Notes: generated from the letters alone by a model not told the origin. DNA of 14,807 nt from JACKOF01 sp041571855 (GCA_041571855.1 JBFFTH010000038.1:1-14807); one strand, 5' to 3'; positions 1-7,228 are shown, numbered from the stretch's first letter. Translations and numbers: made by a program.

Positions 1-882
1 ACCTTCAAAACTGTTGAGGTGATGCTCGACTTCCCGGCTGGCTTCTTCGACATCAATTCTGGCGCTCTCGAGAAGTTTTGTCGCATCCTCGAGCGCTTGC
101 GGTTTTTGCGGCATGGCATCCAGCAACTGCAGGCTCTTGTTGAGCCCGTCGATGAGGCTGAAATTTTCGCCTTCTGCGCATATGTCGAGGATTATCCGGC
201 TGCTCTGGACAATAGATTCGGCGTTGGCGAGCAGTTGCTGTTCCTGCTCCAGGGCTTCAAGCTCGTTTTCTTCCAGCCCCAGCTGATCCAGTTCGGTCAC
301 CTGGAATTCCAGCAGCTCTTTACGGGATTTCAGCTGTTCAGACTGTGATGCCAGTATTTCGATGCGTTGCGCCAGCTGCTGCCACTGCTCGTAACAGCGC
401 TTCACTACCTCGGCCAGCGCTGATGTGCCGGCGAAATTATCCAGCAGCACCCGCTGCATATTTTTACGCAGCAGCGACTGGTGCTCATGCTGGCTGTGTA
501 TGTCGATCAGCATTTCGCCAAGTTCGCGCAACTGCTGCATGGTGGCGGACTGGCCGTTGATGCTGCCGCGGGATCGTCCCTCACTGGTGACAATTCTCCG
601 CAACAGGCACTCGCCATCGAGATCTGCAAAGTCATTTTCCTGCAACCACTGGCTGGCGGCAGTTATAGATGAAACATCAAACAGGGCGGAGACTTCAGCC
701 CGGTCTGCGCCCCGGCGGATGCGGTCGGTGTCAGCGCGGTCGCCCAGTGCCAGACCCAGTGCCCCGAGCACCAGTGATTTGCCGGCACCGGTCTCGCCGG
801 TGATGGCGGTCATCCCGGCACAGAAATCGATTTCCAGAGATTCGACCAGGGTGAAATTTTTGATGGTGAGGGCGGTGAGCAA
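1..882 (-). CDS. recN: DNA repair ATPase RecN, 5' part (C-terminal half outside window)
   Basis: RecN is an SMC-like cytoplasmic ATPase that acts in recombinational repair of double-strand breaks. Reading the minus strand from 882 gives 294 uninterrupted residues running off the window at position 1. Family members are about 555 residues, so roughly the C-terminal half (with Walker B) is missing because of the window edge, not a mutation. The Walker A motif GETGAGKS is at residues 29-36, followed by GDRAD near 47. A DIHSQHEHQ segment, typical of RecN, lies near residue 130. Coiled-coil sequence rich in Leu, Glu and Gln then follows. I chose the TTG at 882 because it gives MLTALTIKNF, which matches the usual N-terminus of the family. 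The only upstream in-frame codons before a stop contain no ATG or GTG, and no clear Shine-Dalgarno sequence is visible. The gene is divergent from grpE. I see no CTG-N10-CAG LexA-type box in the 157-bp gap. Confidence 0.95.
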   Translation of the reverse strand, partial: MLTALTIKNFTLVESLEIDFCAGMTAITGETGAGKSLVLGALGLALGDRADTDRIRRGADRAEVSALFDVSSITAASQWLQENDFADLDGECLLRRIVTSEGRSRGSINGQSATMQQLRELGEMLIDIHSQHEHQSLLRKNMQRVLLDNFAGTSALAEVVKRCYEQWQQLAQRIEILASQSEQLKSRKELLEFQVTELDQLGLEENELEALEQEQQLLANAESIVQSSRIILDICAEGENFSLIDGLNKSLQLLDAMPQKPQALEDATKLLESARIDVEEASREVEHHLNSFEG

Positions 883-980
883 CGCTTGGTTAATCCGGTG
901 ATTTTGACTTCATTGAGAGGCGGTAATGTTATAGGGATTTTGCCGTGCTGAAAATGATCCTCACCGCGGAATTTAAAACC

Positions 981-1008
981 CTTGAAACCGGCAATTGTGA
1001 CCCAATAT
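981..1008 (+). promoter_or_regulatory. Sigma-32 (RpoH) heat-shock promoter of grpE
   Basis: CTTGAAA at 981-987 is a perfect -35 for RpoH. After a 13-bp spacer, CCCAATAT at 1001-1008 matches the known -10 consensus CCCCATnT at all but one specified position. Transcription would start near 1015, about 25 bases before the grpE start codon. The position and the known heat-shock control of grpE support the call. It is inferred from sequence only. Confidence 0.8.
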
Positions 1009-1039
1009 AGCGGGATGAGAATAAAAGAGGGGACTTTTT

Positions 1040-1624
1040 GTGTCTGACCAGGATAAAGCAAAAGAAGCTGACCAACCACAGCAGGCAGAAGAAACAGCCG
1101 TGCCGGAGCAGCCTGTCGAGCAGGGCGACCAGGAGGCATTGGAGATTGCGGCCGAGGCTGCTGCCGATCTTTCCATATTGCAACAGGAACTGAATACCGC
1201 AAGAGACCAGGTGCTTCGAACCCAGGCAGAGATGCAGAACCTGCGTCGCCGGGTTGAGCGAGACATCGAGAACGCCCACAAATACGCGGTAGAAAAACTG
1301 GTGTCTGAGCTGTTGCCAGTGGTGGATGACCTGGAGCGTGCCATTGCCGCGGGCAAAACGGACAGCAAAGCAGACGTTGTCGGCCCGCTGATGGAAGGCG
1401 TTGAGCTGACGCTGAAGAATTTCGAATCCGTGCTGACACGTTTCAAGGTAGAGGCGGTTGAGCCGCATGGACAGCCTTTTGACCCCGCACTTCACCAGGC
1501 CATGAGCATGGTGCCGAATCCGGAGGTGGAGCCAAACACGGTAATCGAGGTATTCCAGAAGGGCTACACACTGAATGGCCGCCTGGTGCGACCGGCCATG
1601 GTGGTGGTGGCGAAACCCGCCTGA
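1040..1624 (+). CDS. grpE: Nucleotide exchange factor GrpE
   Basis: GrpE is the homodimeric cytoplasmic exchange factor that releases ADP from DnaK and so resets the DnaK-DnaJ cycle. The product is 194 residues, normal for the family. Residues 1-45 are acidic and probably disordered. A long helical coiled-coil follows (about 47-95), containing AEMQNLRRRVERD, the hallmark segment of GrpE. The C-terminal beta domain includes FDPALHQAMSMVP and ends with VFQKGYTLNGRLVRPAMVVV. The start is GTG, preceded by an AGAGGGG Shine-Dalgarno sequence at a normal distance. It is the first gene of the chaperone cluster, has its own RpoH-type promoter, and is followed after 114 bases by dnaK. Confidence 0.98.
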   Translation: MSDQDKAKEADQPQQAEETAVPEQPVEQGDQEALEIAAEAAADLSILQQELNTARDQVLRTQAEMQNLRRRVERDIENAHKYAVEKLVSELLPVVDDLERAIAAGKTDSKADVVGPLMEGVELTLKNFESVLTRFKVEAVEPHGQPFDPALHQAMSMVPNPEVEPNTVIEVFQKGYTLNGRLVRPAMVVVAKPA

Positions 1625-1641
1625 TGCCCCGGTCGCTGAGG

Positions 1642-1656
1642 GGGGTTGAAAACCCC
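1642..1656. repeat. Perfect 6-bp inverted repeat overlapping the dnaK -35
   Basis: GGGGTT, a GAA loop, then AACCCC form a perfect stem in the grpE-dnaK gap. It lies over the -35 element of the predicted dnaK heat-shock promoter. It is not followed by a T-run, so it is a poor intrinsic terminator. An alternative pairing exists between CCCC at 1627-1630 and the same G-run. It is not a CIRCE element. Function is unknown. Confidence 0.5.
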
Positions 1657-1672
1657 GGAACAGGGCCAATAT
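1645..1672 (+). promoter_or_regulatory. Sigma-32 (RpoH) heat-shock promoter of dnaK
   Basis: GTTGAAA at 1645-1651, a 13-bp spacer and GCCAATAT at 1665-1672 closely resemble the grpE promoter, with the same spacing and the same CCAATAT core. Each element is one base further from consensus than at grpE. The predicted start near 1679 leaves a leader of about 60 bases. It would let dnaK be transcribed both from its own promoter and by readthrough from grpE. Confidence 0.7.
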
Positions 1673-1738
1673 AAGTAACCAGAAAGCACATATTTAGTGC
1701 GGTCATTAAACAGATTGAACGACTTAGAGAGTAAAAAA

Positions 1739-3658
1739 ATGGGCAAAATTATCGGCATTGACCTTGGTACTACCAACTCGTGTGTCTCGGTGATGGAGGG
1801 CGGCAAGCCCAAAGTTATAGAGAATTCAGAGGGTGCGCGCACGACGCCATCAATTGTTGCGTTCACCGATGATAATGAAATTCTGGTCGGGCAGTCTGCC
1901 AAGCGCCAGGCAGTGACCAATCCCCAGAATACGCTGTATGCGGTGAAGCGCCTTATCGGGCGCCGTTTTGAAGATGATGTTGTTCAGAAAGACATCAAAA
2001 TGGTGCCTTACAAAATCGTCAAGGCTGACAATGGCGATGCCTGGGTAGAAGTAAAGGGTGACAAAAAGGCTGCACCGCAGATTTCTGCCGAAGTGCTCAA
2101 GAAGATGAAGAAAACCGCCGAGGAATACCTCGGTGAAAAAGTGACCGAAGCTGTTATTACAGTACCGGCATACTTTAATGACTCCCAGCGTCAGGCTACC
2201 AAGGATGCGGGCAAAATTGCCGGCCTTGATGTCAAGCGCATCATCAATGAGCCAACGGCGGCAGCGCTGGCCTATGGTATGGACAAGACTCCCGGCGACC
2301 GCGTGATTGCTGTGTACGACTTGGGTGGCGGTACCTTCGACATCTCCATTATCGAAATTGCAGATGTGGACGGTGAGCACCAGTTCGAAGTGCTGTCGAC
2401 CAACGGCGACACCTTCCTTGGCGGTGAGGATTTCGACCTGCGCCTTATCGAGTACCTGGCGGAAGAGTTCAAGAAAGAAAACGGCATTGACCTGCACAAT
2501 GACCCGATGGCCCTGCAGCGTCTGAAAGAGGCGGCAGAGAAAGCCAAGATCGAGTTGTCATCCAGTCAGCAAACAGAGGTCAACCTGCCCTATATCACAG
2601 CTGATGCCTCCGGACCCAAGCATCTGGTTGTGAAACTGACCCGGGCCAAGCTCGAGTCGCTGGTGGAGGAGCTGGTCGTGCACTCCCTCGAGCCGGTGAA
2701 GATCGCGCTGAAAGATGCCGGCAAGTCCGCATCCGATATCGACGATGTAATCCTGGTGGGCGGGCAAACCCGTATGCCACTGGTACAGGAGAAAGTGTCT
2801 TCCTTCTTCGGCAAAGATGCACGCCGTGACGTCAATCCGGACGAAGCGGTAGCTATGGGTGCTGCGATTCAGGGTGCGGTTCTCTCTGGTGATGTGAAAG
2901 ACGTTCTGCTGCTGGATGTGACTCCGCTGACACTGGGTATTGAAACCATGGGTGGCGTTGCCACACCGCTGATCGAGAAAAACACCACGATTCCGACCAA
3001 GAAATCGCAGATTTTCTCGACTGCCGAAGACAACCAGACTGCCGTGACCATTCACGTGGTTCAGGGCGAACGCAAGCAGGCGGTTGGCAACAAGTCGCTG
3101 GGTCGCTTCGACCTGGCCGATATTCCCCCGGCGCCGCGCGGTATGCCGCAGATCGAGGTGACCTTTGATATCGACGCCAACGGCATTCTCAATGTGGGTG
3201 CCAAGGACAAGGCTACCGGCAAGGAGCAGTCAATCGTGATCAAGGCTTCTTCCGGCCTCTCCGACGATGAGGTCGAAGCGATGGTACAGGATGCCGAGTC
3301 CCACGCTGCCGAGGACAAGAAGTTCGAGGAGCTGGTGCAGGCGCGCAATACCGCCGACGGCCTTGCTCACGCGGCGAAGAAAACCCTGGACGAGGCTGGC
3401 GACAAGGCGACTGACGAAGAGAAGTCGGCCATTGAAGCGGCGATCAAAGAAGTTGAGGAGGCGGTGAAAGGCGACGACAAGGAAGCCATTGATGCCGCTG
3501 CGCAGAAACTCTCCGAGGCCTCTGCCACGCTGGCCCAGAAACTGTACCAGGAGCAGGCCCAGGCCCAGGCTGAGGGAGCGGCAGATGAGGGTGGATCTTC
3601 CGACGATGCGGTGGATGCCGAATTTGAAGAAGTGAAGGAAGAAGACAAGGACAGGTAA
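1739..3658 (+). CDS. dnaK: Molecular chaperone DnaK (Hsp70)
   Basis: DnaK is the ATP-dependent cytoplasmic Hsp70 that binds exposed hydrophobic segments of client proteins. The product is 639 residues, the usual length. The nucleotide-binding domain shows GIDLGTTNSC near the N-terminus, INEPTAAALAYG and VYDLGGGTFD. The interdomain linker VLLLDVTPLTLG leads into the substrate-binding domain, followed by a charged helical lid. A tail ends in EFEEVKEEDKDR, a variant of the usual EEVKDKK ending. The ATG at 1739 gives the canonical MGKIIGIDLG start and has an AGAGAG ribosome site. A GTG at 1697 would only add a tail translated from the leader region, so I rejected it. It sits between grpE and dnaJ as the core of the chaperone machine. 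Confidence 0.99.
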   Translation: MGKIIGIDLGTTNSCVSVMEGGKPKVIENSEGARTTPSIVAFTDDNEILVGQSAKRQAVTNPQNTLYAVKRLIGRRFEDDVVQKDIKMVPYKIVKADNGDAWVEVKGDKKAAPQISAEVLKKMKKTAEEYLGEKVTEAVITVPAYFNDSQRQATKDAGKIAGLDVKRIINEPTAAALAYGMDKTPGDRVIAVYDLGGGTFDISIIEIADVDGEHQFEVLSTNGDTFLGGEDFDLRLIEYLAEEFKKENGIDLHNDPMALQRLKEAAEKAKIELSSSQQTEVNLPYITADASGPKHLVVKLTRAKLESLVEELVVHSLEPVKIALKDAGKSASDIDDVILVGGQTRMPLVQEKVSSFFGKDARRDVNPDEAVAMGAAIQGAVLSGDVKDVLLLDVTPLTLGIETMGGVATPLIEKNTTIPTKKSQIFSTAEDNQTAVTIHVVQGERKQAVGNKSLGRFDLADIPPAPRGMPQIEVTFDIDANGILNVGAKDKATGKEQSIVIKASSGLSDDEVEAMVQDAESHAAEDKKFEELVQARNTADGLAHAAKKTLDEAGDKATDEEKSAIEAAIKEVEEAVKGDDKEAIDAAAQKLSEASATLAQKLYQEQAQAQAEGAADEGGSSDDAVDAEFEEVKEEDKDR

Positions 3659-3678
3659 TCTCTTGTCCCTCACGCGCG

Positions 3679-3728
3679 AAGGCCGGGCTTGCGAGATGAG
3701 TTCGGCCTTTGTGCTGTTAATAAAACAG
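3679..3728 (+). other. Two hairpins in the dnaK-dnaJ intergenic region
   Basis: The first stem pairs AAGGCCG (3679-3685) with CGGCCTT (3703-3709) around a 17-base loop. It is followed by only a few T residues, so it is at best a partial terminator or a processing/stability element. The second pairs CTGTT (3714-3718) with AACAG (3724-3728) and ends 11 bases before the dnaJ ATG. Together they could lower dnaJ output relative to dnaK. This is read from base pairing alone; no folding energy was computed. Confidence 0.5.
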
Positions 3729-3739
3729 TGAATTGATCT

Positions 3740-4861
3740 ATGTCTAAACGAGATTATTACGAAGTTCTGGGCGTCGCCAAGGGTGCGCCGGAAGCCGAAA
3801 TAAAAAAGGCCTACCGCCGGATTGCGATGAAATGCCATCCGGACCGTAACCCGGATAACAAAGAGGCAGAGGAAAAGTTCAAGGAAGCCACCGAGGCCTA
3901 CGAGGTTCTCTCCGACAAGGAGAAGCGCGCCACCTATGACCAGTTTGGTCATGCCGGTATGGGGCAGGGTGCCGGCTTTGGCGGCGGCGGAGGTTTTTCC
4001 GATTTCGGCGATGTTTTCGGCGACGTGTTTGGCGATATCTTCGGTCGCGGGCGTGGCGGTCGCGGCGGGCCTGTTCGCGGCTCCGACCTGCGCTATGACC
4101 TTGACCTGAGCCTGGAAGACGCCGTGCGGGGCACGACGGTAAAAATCAATATTCCCACGCTGGTCAGTTGTCAAAGCTGTGATGGCTCCGGCGCCAAGGC
4201 AGGTACTTCGCCAAGTACCTGTGGCACCTGCGGAGGTGCTGGACAGGTGCGTATGTCGCAGGGTTTTTTCTCGGTGCAGCAGACCTGCCCCAAATGCCAC
4301 GGTCGCGGCAAGGTGATAACCGATCCCTGTGGCAGCTGTCATGGCCGTGGTCGGGTTGAGGAGAAGAAAACGCTTTCGGTAAAAATACCCCCCGGCGTCG
4401 ATAGCGGTGACCGCATACGCCTGGCTGGCGAGGGTGAAGCCGGGCCGGAAGGCGGGCCGGCAGGTGATCTCTATGTTCAGGTGCATGTACGCAAACATGA
4501 CCTGTTTGAACGTGACGGGCGCAATCTTTACTGCGAGGTGCCAATCAGTATTGTCGATGCCGCCCTCGGTGGAGAACTGGAAGTGCCAACGCTGGATGGT
4601 CGCGTCAAGCTGAAGGTGCCGGCTGAGACCCAGACCGGGCGTTTGTTCCGCCTGCGCGGCAAGGGAGTTACCTCGGTTCGCGGTGGTGCCCAGGGCGATC
4701 TGCTCTGCCGCGTCATCGTCGAAACGCCGGTAAACCTCAGTGGCGAGCAGAAAGAGCTGTTGAAGCAACTGCACGCCAGTCTTGAGGGTGGCAAGCACTC
4801 GCCGCAGAAAACTTCCTGGTTCGAGGGCGTGAAAAAGTTTTTCGACGGCTTTACGATGTGA
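3740..4861 (+). CDS. dnaJ: Co-chaperone DnaJ (Hsp40, type I)
   Basis: DnaJ delivers unfolded clients to DnaK and stimulates its ATPase. The product is 373 residues, with all type-I parts in order. The J domain (about 1-70) has the essential HPD at residues 33-35. A Gly/Phe linker (about 75-112) contains repeated DVFGD/DIFG units. The zinc-binding region has four CxxCxGxG repeats with cysteine pairs at 144/147, 161/164, 183/186 and 197/200. The C-terminal client-binding and dimerisation domains follow. The start gives MSKRDYYEVLGV, the standard N-terminus. No clear Shine-Dalgarno sequence precedes the ATG, which is unusual for this cluster. It lies 81 bases after dnaK, behind two hairpins, with dapB 31 bases downstream. 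Confidence 0.98.
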   Translation: MSKRDYYEVLGVAKGAPEAEIKKAYRRIAMKCHPDRNPDNKEAEEKFKEATEAYEVLSDKEKRATYDQFGHAGMGQGAGFGGGGGFSDFGDVFGDVFGDIFGRGRGGRGGPVRGSDLRYDLDLSLEDAVRGTTVKINIPTLVSCQSCDGSGAKAGTSPSTCGTCGGAGQVRMSQGFFSVQQTCPKCHGRGKVITDPCGSCHGRGRVEEKKTLSVKIPPGVDSGDRIRLAGEGEAGPEGGPAGDLYVQVHVRKHDLFERDGRNLYCEVPISIVDAALGGELEVPTLDGRVKLKVPAETQTGRLFRLRGKGVTSVRGGAQGDLLCRVIVETPVNLSGEQKELLKQLHASLEGGKHSPQKTSWFEGVKKFFDGFTM

Positions 4862-4892
4862 TACTACCTCTATTCAGCTGAGAGACTGATTA

Positions 4893-5702
4893 ATGACAAC
4901 AAGAATTGCAGTTACCGGTGCCGCTGGCAGGATGGGTAAAACCCTGATTGAAGCGGTAAGCAATCACCCCGAGACCACTCTGACAGCCGCCATAGAGCGC
5001 CCGCAAAGCACACTGATCGGCGCCGATGCCGGTGAACTTGCAGGCATCGGCAGCAATGGCGTCCGCGTGGTGGGCAATCTCGCCGATGTTGTCGATGACT
5101 TTGATGTGCTCATAGACTTCACGGCACCGCTTGCCACGGTTGAGAATGCCGGGATCTGTTCTGCCAGTGGCAAGAAGATGGTCATTGGCACCACCGGATT
5201 TAGCGATGATCAAAAAGCACAGGTGCTGGCAGCAGCGGACAGCACGGCGCTGTGCATGGCTTCAAACTTCAGTACCGGCGTCAACGTTTGCTTCAAACTG
5301 CTGGAACTGGCGGCGAGAGTGCTGGGTGAAGATTCCGATATCGAGGTTTATGAAGCCCACCATCGCCACAAAGTGGATGCGCCCTCGGGTACCGCTCTCA
5401 GCATGGGCGAAGTGGTGGCCGATACTCTGGGCCGAAATCTGAAAGAGGTAGCGGTATACGGTCGCGAGGGCCAGACAGGCGCCCGCGATTCGCAGACGAT
5501 TGGCTTTGCCACCGTGCGCGCCGGCGATATTGTCGGTGATCACACGGTGATGTTCGCAGCCGATGGCGAGCGGGTCGAGATCACACACAAGGCTTCCAGC
5601 CGCATGTCCTTTGCCCGCGGAGCGGTGCGGGCAGCCAGCTGGCTGGTGGACAAGGATCAAGGCCTCTATAACATGCAGGATGTGCTGGGGCTGCGTGACT
5701 GA
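4893..5702 (+). CDS. dapB: 4-hydroxy-tetrahydrodipicolinate reductase DapB
   Basis: DapB is the cytoplasmic NAD(P)H-dependent reductase of the diaminopimelate/lysine pathway. Its product leads to tetrahydrodipicolinate, needed for lysine and peptidoglycan. The product is 269 residues, typical length. The Rossmann nucleotide-binding motif GAAGRMG is at residues 9-15. The catalytic signature EAHHRHKVDAPSGTAL starts at 154, giving His156/His157 and Lys160 as the residues equivalent to the known catalytic His and Lys. A GxGDHTV-like segment and the C-terminal ASSRMSFARGAVRAA are also typical. It follows dnaJ after 31 bases with an AGAGA ribosome site, so it is probably co-transcribed. In many relatives carA and carB follow dapB; here the next gene is a convergent rubredoxin gene. 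Confidence 0.98.
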   Translation: MTTRIAVTGAAGRMGKTLIEAVSNHPETTLTAAIERPQSTLIGADAGELAGIGSNGVRVVGNLADVVDDFDVLIDFTAPLATVENAGICSASGKKMVIGTTGFSDDQKAQVLAAADSTALCMASNFSTGVNVCFKLLELAARVLGEDSDIEVYEAHHRHKVDAPSGTALSMGEVVADTLGRNLKEVAVYGREGQTGARDSQTIGFATVRAGDIVGDHTVMFAADGERVEITHKASSRMSFARGAVRAASWLVDKDQGLYNMQDVLGLRD

Positions 5703-5716
5703 TGTCACCGGCCGCA

Positions 5717-5761
5717 TGCCTGGCTAATACATGCTTGGCTAATATGTGCCTGACAAATAAA
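5717..5761. repeat. 15-bp imperfect tandem repeat, three copies
   Basis: Three adjacent 15-base units lie between the convergent ends of dapB and the rubredoxin gene: TGCCTGGCTAATACA (5717-5731), TGCTTGGCTAATATG (5732-5746) and TGCCTGACAAATAAA (5747-5761). The first two differ at three positions; the third is more diverged. The flanks also carry a partial direct repeat, GGCCGCATGCCTG at 5711 and GGCCGCCTGCC at 5763. I see no clear terminator in this 96-base gap, so the repeat may be slippage-derived filler or part of an unrecognised 3' element. Confidence 0.7.
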
Positions 5762-5798
5762 GGCCGCCTGCCCCTGCAGTGGTTCGAGCGCACCGTTT

Positions 5799-5975
5799 TC
5801 AGTCGCTAGAATCCAGTTTTTCAAAATCCTCCTTGTAACGTACCGAGCAGTCCGGGCAGGCAAAGTCATCAGGCAGATCGATGAAGGGCGTGCCGGCGGG
5901 ATAACCCTCGCGCTGATCACCGGTTGATTCGTCGTAGATATACCCGCAACCGGGACACTGGTAGCGGTCATTCAT
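5799..5975 (-). CDS. Rubredoxin, electron donor to AlkB
   Basis: Rubredoxins are small one-iron proteins; those beside alkB pass electrons from a rubredoxin reductase to the hydroxylase. The 58-residue product has the two iron-ligand pairs C7-P-G-C10 and C40-P-D-C43, an aromatic core (Tyr5, Tyr12, Tyr14, Phe31, Phe38) and the usual GxxxGTPF-like middle. The second knuckle reads CPDCSVRYKEDF: Ser replaces the usual Gly after the fourth Cys. The segment is also one residue longer than the common CPxCGxxKxxF form and contains Arg. Such an Arg-bearing insertion is described for AlkG1-type rubredoxins, which do not always replace the main AlkG2-type donor, so its role as donor is likely but not certain. 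Its ATG overlaps the alkB TGA by one base, pointing to translational coupling. Confidence 0.93.
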   Translation of the reverse strand: MNDRYQCPGCGYIYDESTGDQREGYPAGTPFIDLPDDFACPDCSVRYKEDFEKLDSSD

Positions 5976-7189
5976 CAGGCGGCCTCTCGCATCTCTTTTT
6001 CTCCCGCCCCCGGCGGCGCGGGGTAACGCTCCAGCAGCTGCTGTTGGCTGTCCGGGTCAAGGTTGACGTTGGCCAGGTTGCCATTGACGTGGGGTAGTGC
6101 CATCAGCCGTTGGTTCATAATCCTGTACCAGAGGGCGGGGACATAAGCGACCAGGAACATGCCGAAATAGCCGCATGGCAGCGAGGGCAGGTCCGGATAG
6201 CTGCGCAGGCTCTGGTAGCGCCGCGTCGGATTGGCATGGTGATCTGAATGACGCTCCAGGTGGTAGAGCAGCAGATTGGAAAGCAGGTGATTGGCATTCC
6301 AGCTGTGGTGTGGCTGGCAGCGCTCGTAAACACCTTTGTCATTTTGCCTGCGCAACAGCCCGTAGTGCTCGATGTAATTCGCGCTGGTCAGTTGCCACCA
6401 GGCCCAGAAATTGTGAATGGCCAGGAAGGGAATCATGATCCAGCCAAAGCTGGCTATCAGGCTGATCTGGATCAGTGCAGAGAGGGCAAAAGATTGCAGT
6501 ATCTCGTTGTCCCGGCTCCAGGCGTTTTTACCCTGTCGTTCCAGCCTCGCCCGCTCAATTTCCCAGCCACGCCTGAAGGCACCGGGAATTTCCCTGCGGG
6601 CGAACCTGTAGATGGACTCACCCATTCGCGAACTGGCCGGGTCATCCGGTGTAGCAACATCGCGGTGGTGGCCGCGATTGTGTTCAATACAGAAGTGACC
6701 GTAGGCGGGTACCGCGAGACAAATTTTTGCCAGCTGTTTTTCCAGGCGACCTTTTTTATGACCCAGTTCGTGCGCGGTGACAAGCCCCAGGCCGCTGTAG
6801 ACGCCGCCGGTGAGTGCCAGCGCCAGCACTGACAGGGGATGAATCGACTGGGTGCCGACAAATACCGCAATGGCGATCAGAACAAAGAAGTGCATCGGCA
6901 CGGAGAGGTATGTCAGCCAGCGGTAATAGGCGTCCTCTTCAAGTGCGGGCATCAATACTTCCGGGGGATTGGATTCATCTTCGCCCAGCAGCCAGTCAAA
7001 AAGGGTGACCCCGCCGTAAATAAACACCAGGGGGACAAGGAAGGACCACTCACTGCCGGTGAGCCAGTACAACCAGATACCGCTGACAGCGATCAGGGGA
7101 TAAATCATTGCCAGCGCCCACAGGTAGCGTTTCCGGTCGATGTAGCGCACCTCGCCAGTATCAGGGCGCTGCAGGGAATACACCTTCAT
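5975..7189 (-). CDS. alkB: Alkane 1-monooxygenase AlkB
   Basis: AlkB is an integral inner-membrane diiron enzyme that oxidises the terminal carbon of medium- to long-chain alkanes to 1-alkanols, using O2 and electrons from rubredoxin. The 404-residue product has hydrophobic helical segments in the N-terminal third and around the middle. It also has the full histidine set: HELGH (His140, His144), EHNRGHH (His170, 174, 175), NYIEHYG (His275) and LERHSDHHA (His314, 317, 318). NYIEHYG is the HYG motif that separates alkane hydroxylases from xylene monooxygenases. An ATG at 7204 is also in frame, but it has no ribosome site. The ATG at 7189 is preceded by GGAGGTT at ideal spacing, and that site lies inside the longer reading, so 7189 is preferred. 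It is the first gene of a two-gene operon with rubredoxin and is divergent from an AraC-type regulator. Confidence 0.97.
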   Translation of the reverse strand: MKVYSLQRPDTGEVRYIDRKRYLWALAMIYPLIAVSGIWLYWLTGSEWSFLVPLVFIYGGVTLFDWLLGEDESNPPEVLMPALEEDAYYRWLTYLSVPMHFFVLIAIAVFVGTQSIHPLSVLALALTGGVYSGLGLVTAHELGHKKGRLEKQLAKICLAVPAYGHFCIEHNRGHHRDVATPDDPASSRMGESIYRFARREIPGAFRRGWEIERARLERQGKNAWSRDNEILQSFALSALIQISLIASFGWIMIPFLAIHNFWAWWQLTSANYIEHYGLLRRQNDKGVYERCQPHHSWNANHLLSNLLLYHLERHSDHHANPTRRYQSLRSYPDLPSLPCGYFGMFLVAYVPALWYRIMNQRLMALPHVNGNLANVNLDPDSQQQLLERYPAPPGAGEKEMREAA

Positions 7190-7228
7190 CGGCTCAACCT
7201 CCATCCATTCGCACTAAATGTGCCTTTA

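Noticed and set aside
810..1669. Several minus-strand frames between recN and grpE
   Set aside because: They are antisense to grpE, whose product is certain, and cross its promoter.
1697..1738. GTG-initiated N-terminal extension of DnaK
   Set aside because: The added 14 residues come from the leader, and the ATG at 1739 gives the invariant MGKIIGIDLG start with a ribosome site.
3230..4798. Open frame of 522 codons on the minus strand across the dnaK end and dnaJ
   Set aside because: It is fully antisense to two certain genes, shows no domain pattern and arises from the biased codon use of the sense genes.
5705..5971. Minus-strand frame of 88 codons with a QAHIS/QACIS repeat
   Set aside because: It is the wrong frame over the rubredoxin gene, whose own frame has both CxxC pairs; the peptide repeat only reflects the 15-bp DNA repeat.
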